From CAZPLZ01 sp964587525 (lineage in GTDB: Bacteria; Oederibacteriota; CAKKQC01): DNA of 10,385 bases. Location of the stretch: assembly GCA_964587525.1 (NCBI GenBank), contig CAZPLZ010000119.1:1-10385 (forward strand). The letters are read 5' to 3'. The notes beneath the pieces are model-generated. The model searched no databases. It worked only from the letters and a program-made list of their open reading frames with translations, and was not told the DNA's origin. How positions within the stretch are numbered: the first letter of the stretch is position 1; each line of letters opens with the position of its first letter. Shown piece after piece: positions 5,623 through 10,385 of the stretch. The position numbers and the translations under genes were made by a program.

Positions 5623-6564
5623 ATGATCATCGCTGAGCATCTCCACAAGCGGTTTGGGACCACCGTCGCCCTCCACGACGTGTCGTTTAAGGTCGAGGAC
5701 GGCGAAATCATGGGTCTGCTCGGCCCGAACGGCGCCGGCAAAACAACCCTGATGCGCATGCTCACCGGCTATCTCCCTCCCACATCCGGCCGTGCGCAGG
5801 TGGCTGGGCACGATGTGCAGGAGGCCCCCATTGAAGTCCGAAAGCACATCGGGTACCTGCCTGAAACCGTTCCGGTGTACACCGACCTCACCGTCGCCGG
5901 GTATTTTCATTTCATCGCAGACCTGCGCGAGCTCCCGCGCGTGGACATGGAGCGGCGCATTGGAGCGGTCATGGACCAGGTGGGTATCGCGGATGTGGCT
6001 CACCGGATCATCGGCCACCTCTCGAAAGGCTACCGGCAGCGGATCGGCCTGGCGCAGGCGCTGATTCACAATCCTGACATCCTTATCCTGGACGAGCCGA
6101 CGGTGGGACTGGACCCCAAACAGGTGGTGGAAATCCGGCAGGTCATCAAGGAGCTGGCACAGCGGCGCACCGTCATCTTAAGTTCCCACATCCTCCCGGA
6201 GGTCAGCCAGATCTGCTCGCGGGTCATTATCATCGATGGCGGGCACATCGTGGCCATTGACACCCAGGAGGAGCTTGAAAAACGCCTGAAAGGCACGGAA
6301 AGCCTCTATGTGGAATTCAAAGGCCCGCAGGAGGAGATCCTTGACGCGATCCGGCGGCTGCCGGGTGTGAAAACGGCCGCCGCCGCGGCCAAGGGCGGCG
6401 TGACCGTGGAAACGGAGCTCGGGCGCGACATCCGCGAAGACCTCTCTAACCTATCAGGACAGCGCCGCTGGCCAATCCTGGAGCTTAGGCCGGTGTCCAT
6501 GAGCCTGGAGGAAGTGTTTCTCAAACTCACCACGAAAGAAGACGGAGCCTCGGCCACCTCATGA
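5623..6564 (+). CDS. ABC transporter ATP-binding protein, GldA-like (ABC-2 exporter class)
   Basis: A 313-residue cytoplasmic ATPase that would energise the permease encoded next. Visible motifs are Walker A GPNGAGKT (34-41, Lys40), signature LSKGYRQRIG (133-142), Walker B ILILDE (153-158, catalytic Glu158), D-loop VGLD (161-164) and switch His189 (SSHI). The Q-loop position reads GYLPE (77-81), with Glu rather than Gln, as I recall for GldA-type ATPases. After the nucleotide-binding domain, residues about 220-313 form the C-terminal extension typical of ABC-2 exporters, ending in SMSLEEVFLKLT. Start ATG 5623 gives the standard N-terminal strand (IIAEHLHKRFG) but has no clear ribosome site. 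The stop overlaps the permease start (ATGA), so translation is probably coupled. The substrate cannot be read from the ATPase. GldA, the closest named relative, belongs to the Bacteroidetes gliding machinery, but this branch is also widespread in non-gliders. Confidence 0.92.
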   Translation: MIIAEHLHKRFGTTVALHDVSFKVEDGEIMGLLGPNGAGKTTLMRMLTGYLPPTSGRAQVAGHDVQEAPIEVRKHIGYLPETVPVYTDLTVAGYFHFIADLRELPRVDMERRIGAVMDQVGIADVAHRIIGHLSKGYRQRIGLAQALIHNPDILILDEPTVGLDPKQVVEIRQVIKELAQRRTVILSSHILPEVSQICSRVIIIDGGHIVAIDTQEELEKRLKGTESLYVEFKGPQEEILDAIRRLPGVKTAAAAAKGGVTVETELGRDIREDLSNLSGQRRWPILELRPVSMSLEEVFLKLTTKEDGASATS

Positions 6565-7271
6565 GGCGCATCTGGGCGATTTGCCGGAAAGAACTGCAAG
6601 TGAATTTCTCGTCGCCGGTGGCCTATATCGTGGCGGCGGTGTTTCTCGTGATATCGGGGTTCTTCTTTAGTGTGATCATCACCGCATCGCGTGAAGCCCA
6701 TCTACGTTACGTCTTTCACAACATGAACGTCACCTTGCTTCTGATCGCCCCCGGACTCACCATGCGTCTGTTCGCCGAAGAAAAGAAACTGGGCACGTAT
6801 GAACTGCTGATGACCTTCCCCATCACGTTGCTGGAGCTCGTCCTAGGTAAGTTCCTCGGCGCCATCCTGATGTTTCTGGCGATGACCGCGATCACCCTGC
6901 AATACCCACTGTTCCTGTTTGTTTTCAACGGGAATCCTGATCCAGGACCGCTTTTGACGGTATACGTAGGATTTATCCTGTTGGGCTTTTCCTATCTCGC
7001 CGTGGGCATGTTCGCTTCCAGCCTGTCCGAAAATCAGCTGGTGGCGTTCTTCATCACCTTCGGCATGCTGCTCATGCTCGGGATCATCAGTTGGGCCGGC
7101 CAGCAGCTCGGCGGCCCCTTGGGCGATTTCATCCAGGGCCTGTCGGTCTTCGAGCGGTTTGAAAACTTCACCCGCGGCGTGCTGGATTCCGGTGATGTGA
7201 TCTTCTACCTGAGCCTGACCGGCATCTTCATCTTCTTGACCGTGCGCTCGCTGGACTGGAAGCGCTGGTGA
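6561..7271 (+). CDS. ABC-2 type permease, GldF-like
   Basis: A 236-residue integral membrane protein with six predicted helices at about 20-42, 53-70, 97-122, 132-152, 160-180 and 212-228. The cytoplasmic stretch FAEEKKLGTYELLMTFP (71-87) is the coupling-helix region typical of ABC-2 permeases. The C-terminal FERFENFTRGVLDSGDVIFY...SLDWKRW pattern is characteristic of GldF-like members. It would dimerise and pair with the ATPase encoded upstream to export an unknown substrate or pull on an envelope component. It starts at ATG 6561 inside the ATPase stop (ATGA) and ends inside the start of the next gene (GTGA). Length is normal for GldF and nothing appears truncated. Confidence 0.92.
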   Translation: MRRIWAICRKELQVNFSSPVAYIVAAVFLVISGFFFSVIITASREAHLRYVFHNMNVTLLLIAPGLTMRLFAEEKKLGTYELLMTFPITLLELVLGKFLGAILMFLAMTAITLQYPLFLFVFNGNPDPGPLLTVYVGFILLGFSYLAVGMFASSLSENQLVAFFITFGMLLMLGIISWAGQQLGGPLGDFIQGLSVFERFENFTRGVLDSGDVIFYLSLTGIFIFLTVRSLDWKRW

Positions 7272-8887
7272 TCTCAATCGACAGGCGCGTCGCGGCTGGG
7301 TGCGGTATCGCCGGCAGCGCCCTGCTGCTCATCTGGGCAGCGCTCATGCTGATCTTTGCGGGCCCTCGCTGGGCCAACTGGACCACCGGGTGCGCCGGCG
7401 CCGCACTCCTGGCGGTCTATGTGCTCCAGGAGCGCCAACTGCTCAAGCGCCTCGTGTTGTCCCCGCAGATGCGCCACGGGAGCAACGCGTTTCTCTTTAC
7501 CGTGGCGGTTGTCGCCGTCGTGGCGCTCCTGAACGTCATCACCAGCCGCCACAGCTTCCGGGCCGACCTCACGGCCAACAAGTTTTACAGCCTGTCGGCT
7601 CAGACCAAAAAGATCCTGCGCGGGCTCCCCCGCAAGGTGAAAATCACGGTGTTCCACCGCACCGGCAGCCCAGAGTCTGTCCAGATCGCGGATCTCCTCG
7701 AACAATACAAGCACGTCTCAAAACAGTTGGATGTGGAATTGGTGGACCCGGATCAGAAGCCAGCCAAAGCGCAGATCTACAAGGTCGCCAGTTACAACAC
7801 GGTCGTTTTAGAAAGCGGTGGAGAGCGCAAGGATGTGCTTCCGCAAGAATTGTTTGGATACCAGTTCAGGGGCCGGCAACAGCAGCGCGAGTTCAACGGC
7901 GAATCAGCCATCACGGCGGCCATCCTGTCGGTCTCACAAGACAAACAGACCACCGTCTATTTTCTGGAAGGGCACGGCGAGCGGTCGATCGATGACTCGT
8001 CTGAACTGGGGATCGCCCAGGTCAAGGCCGGCCTGGAACGGGACAATTACACGGTGAAGTCGGTCAACTTGCTCAAAGAGGGCAAGCTGCCGGACGACAC
8101 GGACCTGCTCGTCATCGCCGGACCAAAGAAAACCATCCCGGAACCTGAGCGGAAGCTGCTGAGCGACTATCTGGCCGATGAAGGTCGCATGCTCGTCATG
8201 CTCGATATGGAGTCCACAGGAGGCCTGGCGGATGTTCTGAAGCCGTGGGGCGTTAAGATTCTGTCCGGCATCGCCGTGGATCCGCGCAGCCATTACTTCT
8301 TCGGCGGACCGATGGTCCCCATCCCGCAATACCGTACTCACAAGATCACAGATGACCTGCGCAAGCAGGGCATCGGAGTCCTGCTCCCGGGCACCCGGGC
8401 GCTGAAAGCCGGTACGCTGGACACCGGCACCGTGACCACCCTGCTGGAAACCACCCCGGAGAGCTGGCTGGAAACCAACTGGCGCACGCAGGACACACCC
8501 AAATACAATTCCGGCCAGGATACCAAGGGCCCACTGACCCTCGGGCTCGTGGTCACCCAGAACCCGGTCTCGATGTCCCAGGGACCGGACTCGCCCCCGG
8601 CGCCTTCGGCGCCCACGCCCAAACTCGTGGTCTATGGCAATGTCCAGTGGGTGACCAACCAAATCAAGGGCAATTCAGAGGCCAACTTTGACTTGTTTGC
8701 GAACTCGGTCAACTGGCTGGCGGGATCGGAAGAGGCCATTTCCATCCGCCCCAAACAGCACGATCAGCGCCGTCTCTTTCTGGATAACGTGAAGGCAAGG
8801 TTGATGTGGTGGACCACCGTGATCCTCACCCCGCTGGCGGTCATCGGTGTTGGCGTCTTCCGCTGGTGGCGCCGCCGGTCCCTGTAA
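7268..8887 (+). CDS. GldG-like ABC transporter auxiliary membrane protein
   Basis: A 539-residue protein of the GldG/ABC-transporter-auxiliary family. Two N-terminal helices (about 11-31 and 38-53) precede a third (74-92). Next comes the conserved segment DLTANKFYSLSAQTKKIL (100-117), a large periplasmic region with the family motif EGHGE (234-238), and one C-terminal helix (about 514-531) ahead of an RWWRRR cytoplasmic tail. Most GldG-like proteins I recall have fewer N-terminal helices, so the first pair may be a separate added hairpin. A proline-rich linker (SPPAPSAPTP, 442-451) lies in the periplasmic part. The start is GTG 7268, overlapping the permease stop; no independent ribosome site is visible, which fits coupled translation. 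In this module type it is thought to act with the ATPase and permease as a periplasmic arm, but its biochemical activity is unknown. Confidence 0.9.
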   Translation: MISIDRRVAAGCGIAGSALLLIWAALMLIFAGPRWANWTTGCAGAALLAVYVLQERQLLKRLVLSPQMRHGSNAFLFTVAVVAVVALLNVITSRHSFRADLTANKFYSLSAQTKKILRGLPRKVKITVFHRTGSPESVQIADLLEQYKHVSKQLDVELVDPDQKPAKAQIYKVASYNTVVLESGGERKDVLPQELFGYQFRGRQQQREFNGESAITAAILSVSQDKQTTVYFLEGHGERSIDDSSELGIAQVKAGLERDNYTVKSVNLLKEGKLPDDTDLLVIAGPKKTIPEPERKLLSDYLADEGRMLVMLDMESTGGLADVLKPWGVKILSGIAVDPRSHYFFGGPMVPIPQYRTHKITDDLRKQGIGVLLPGTRALKAGTLDTGTVTTLLETTPESWLETNWRTQDTPKYNSGQDTKGPLTLGLVVTQNPVSMSQGPDSPPAPSAPTPKLVVYGNVQWVTNQIKGNSEANFDLFANSVNWLAGSEEAISIRPKQHDQRRLFLDNVKARLMWWTTVILTPLAVIGVGVFRWWRRRSL

Positions 8888-8925
8888 CAAGCCGATTAAC
8901 AAATGCCATCGTCATTTCCTAACCA

Positions 8926-10302
8926 ATGAAGCGCTGGGTTCCGACCATCCTTGCTCTGGTGATCCTGGCCGCCGTGGGGGTGTATGTCGGCCTGTACGAA
9001 ACCAAGCCTCAACCCGCGCCCAAAGAGAAGATCTATGAGCAGAACCAGGACGACATCGTCAAGTTCGAGCTGAAGGACATTGAGAAGGGCATCACGCTCG
9101 TGTGCGAGAAGGAACCAGACGGCACGTGGTGGATCACCGCCCCAACACGCCTGGAAGCCGAAGCGGACACTGTGGACCTCGTGACCCGGCATCTGGCCAA
9201 CCCGGAGGTGGAGAGGAAACTCGAACTCCAGGAGGATCTGGCGCCGTTCAAGTTGCAGGAGCCGGCTTACCGGGCCACCCTCTTCACCAAAGACGGGCCG
9301 AGCCGCACACTCCTCATCGGGGCCAAGAACCCGATGGATTCAGCCTATTTCGTCAGGGAGAAGGACGGCTCCCACCTCTATACGGTCTACACGTACAGCG
9401 TGGACAACTTCAGGAAAACCGTGGCCGACCTGCGCAACAAAACCCTGATGTCCTTCGATCCAGCTTTGGTGAACCGCCTGACGCTCAAGCGGTCCAAAGG
9501 CGGGACCGTGGAGTTTGTGCGCCAAGGGGAGGAAGCCTGGAAGCTCACCAAGCCCATTGAGGCCCCCGCGGATCGTTTCACGGTGGACAGCCTGCTGAAT
9601 GACATCAAAGCCCTCAAGGGGACCGAGGTGATCGAGGAACCATATGCCTACTCGCGCTACAAACTGGATCAGCCAAGTGCCGAGGTGATCGTCTATACGG
9701 GGACCGGCACGGCCCAGCAGCTCACGCTGGCCCGTCCCGATCCTGAAAAAGAAGAGGCCTACGCGAGCAGTTCCAGGCTGCCCTTCACCCTGAAGCTGAG
9801 CAGCGCGTTCATCTTAACCAACGTCAGCAAAGAGCTGACCGAGTTCCGGGAGCGCCTCCTGCTTTCCGTGAACCGGGAGGACCTCACGGAAGCTCGCATC
9901 ACCTATGGCGGCCTGACAATCGTCATCAGCAAGGACCAGGACACGTGGTCGGTGAAGGAGCCAGCCGGCGCCAAGGCTGAAGACGAGATGAACGACATGC
10001 TGTTCGAGATCATCTATGTGCGGGCGGAAGAATTCACCGATGACGCCCCGAAAAACCTGGATCGCTATGGCCTGGATCCGCCCAAAGCCGAAGTGATCAT
10101 CCGGGGGGCGAAAGACGAGCAGCCGTTTACCTATCACTACCGGCTCGGCAAACGAGCCGGCGACCACGCCTACCTCCAAGTCGTCGGACGCTCTCATGTT
10201 GTTGAAGTCCGGAAGGAGCTCCTGGAGAAAGTCGAGCGCTTCGCCGAAAAGATCCGCTCTGGCTCCAAGGCCGCTTCACCCCCCTCACCAGGAGGATGCT
10301 GA
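8926..10302 (+). CDS. DUF4340 protein with N-terminal anchor and three tandem repeats
   Basis: A 458-residue protein with one N-terminal membrane anchor (about 4-23) and no lipobox, so the remainder is probably periplasmic. I see three similar units at about 43-156, 181-297 and 319-428. Each starts with a short beta pair and an aromatic turn (GTWWITAP, EAWKLTKP, DTWSVKEP). A helix follows, then an L-x-x-P phrase (FKLQEPAYRATLF, YKLDQPSAEVIVY, YGLDPPKAEVIIR) and a closing strand pair. This matches the DUF4340 pattern, a family of unknown activity usually found beside GldG-like genes. It starts 38 nt after the GldG-like gene with no clear Shine-Dalgarno but is almost certainly in the same operon. 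The tail SGSKAASPPSPGGC is low-complexity, and its stop lies in a sequence that looks like a dispersed repeat border, so the original C-terminus may have been altered. Confidence 0.88.
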   Translation: MKRWVPTILALVILAAVGVYVGLYETKPQPAPKEKIYEQNQDDIVKFELKDIEKGITLVCEKEPDGTWWITAPTRLEAEADTVDLVTRHLANPEVERKLELQEDLAPFKLQEPAYRATLFTKDGPSRTLLIGAKNPMDSAYFVREKDGSHLYTVYTYSVDNFRKTVADLRNKTLMSFDPALVNRLTLKRSKGGTVEFVRQGEEAWKLTKPIEAPADRFTVDSLLNDIKALKGTEVIEEPYAYSRYKLDQPSAEVIVYTGTGTAQQLTLARPDPEKEEAYASSSRLPFTLKLSSAFILTNVSKELTEFRERLLLSVNREDLTEARITYGGLTIVISKDQDTWSVKEPAGAKAEDEMNDMLFEIIYVRAEEFTDDAPKNLDRYGLDPPKAEVIIRGAKDEQPFTYHYRLGKRAGDHAYLQVVGRSHVVEVRKELLEKVERFAEKIRSGSKAASPPSPGGC

Positions 10303-10385
10303 AAAAGTCCGGCAGGACGGGTCGGAGGGAGGTGAGCGGTCGCTGGCCGACCGGTGCGGAGTCGCGGTGCGTTCAGGTCGCGTCC
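10291..10385. repeat. Possible border of a dispersed intergenic repeat (runs off the window)
   Basis: From GGAGGATGCTGAAAAAGTCC onward the sequence no longer looks coding on the + strand. The phrase GGATGCTGAAAAAGTCC resembles a recurrent intergenic repeat that I recall from Nitrospirota-like genomes; this is memory, not a search result. Two small inverted repeats follow: GTCC/GGAC (10307-10310 and 10315-10318) and GGTCGG/CCGACC (10320-10325 and 10347-10352). There is no T-run, so it is not a standard terminator. Only one copy is present in this window. Confidence 0.3.

Noticed and set aside
5620..5648. Possible minus-strand promoter for the cysteine-rich gene (TTGTGG, 17 bases, CATAGT)
   Set aside because: Spacing is ideal but the hexamers match consensus only 3/6 and 4/6, too weak to call in GC-rich DNA.
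5599..6069. Upstream extension of the cysteine-rich gene's open frame by 157 codons on the minus strand
   Set aside because: It lies antisense to the strongly conserved ABC ATPase gene, its composition looks like a GC-rich shadow, and a proper signal peptide begins only at 5598.
7934..8662. Minus-strand open frame of 242 codons inside the GldG-like gene
   Set aside because: It is the reverse of a conserved GldG-like coding region, with no start signal and no recognisable domain.
10307..10352. Inverted repeats after the DUF4340 gene as an operon terminator
   Set aside because: The stems are short, the larger one has a 21-base loop, and no T-run follows. They fit a repeat border better than an intrinsic terminator.
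1..10385. Defence island, CRISPR, toxin-antitoxin, prophage or insertion-sequence content
   Set aside because: No regular direct repeats, integrase, transposase, nuclease, reverse transcriptase or small toxin-antitoxin pair is visible. The small basic gene at 1465-1761 is an anti-sigma factor, not an antitoxin.

Overview
The window is a compact, GC-rich bacterial segment with eight complete genes, a probable tail of a ninth at the left edge, and very little intergenic DNA. There are no tRNA or rRNA genes, no CRISPR array, and no recognisable transposase or phage gene. Taxonomy cannot be fixed from these genes. GC-rich DNA, occasional TTG/GTG starts, a UbiE/MenG-type quinone methyltransferase, GldG/DUF4340 genes and a 3' edge resembling a dispersed repeat that I associate from memory with Nitrospirota/NC10-like genomes make an environmental Gram-negative lineage of that sort a low-confidence guess.

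Left block (1-1790, + strand): the end of an upstream gene, then a UbiE/MenG-family methyltransferase, an ECF sigma factor of the SigR/RpoE kind, and a small zinc-binding anti-sigma factor. The last three are tightly packed (5-nt gap, then a stop/start overlap). The unit closes with a hairpin terminator that lies inside the last codons of the convergent kelch gene. The anti-sigma has Cys/His spacing identical to that of the redox sensor RsrA, so the pair is a good candidate for a thiol-oxidative-stress switch co-transcribed with a quinone biosynthesis gene.

Middle block (1777-5598, - strand): two exported proteins. The first in transcription order is an 841-residue cysteine-rich surface or secreted protein with a granulin-like CC-x3-HCCP-x4-C motif and a C-terminal FlgD-Ig-like domain. 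The second is a six-bladed kelch propeller with a signal peptide and what looks like its own promoter. I do not recognise a specific function for either.

Right block (5623-10302, + strand): a four-gene Gld-type ABC-2 export module consisting of an ATPase (GldA-like), a six-helix permease (GldF-like), a membrane-anchored GldG-like auxiliary protein and a DUF4340 protein made of three similar repeats. The first three genes overlap at ATGA and GTGA junctions, which suggests translational coupling. The module diverges from the cysteine-rich gene with only 24 bp between start codons. The substrate is unknown. The last ~90 bp look like the border of a dispersed repeat that supplies the DUF4340 stop codon.

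The items most worth following up are the cysteine-rich FlgD-Ig protein next to a Gld-type transporter, the RsrA-spaced anti-sigma/sigma pair behind ubiE, and the triplicated DUF4340 protein. I do not see a clearly undescribed defence or mobile system here.
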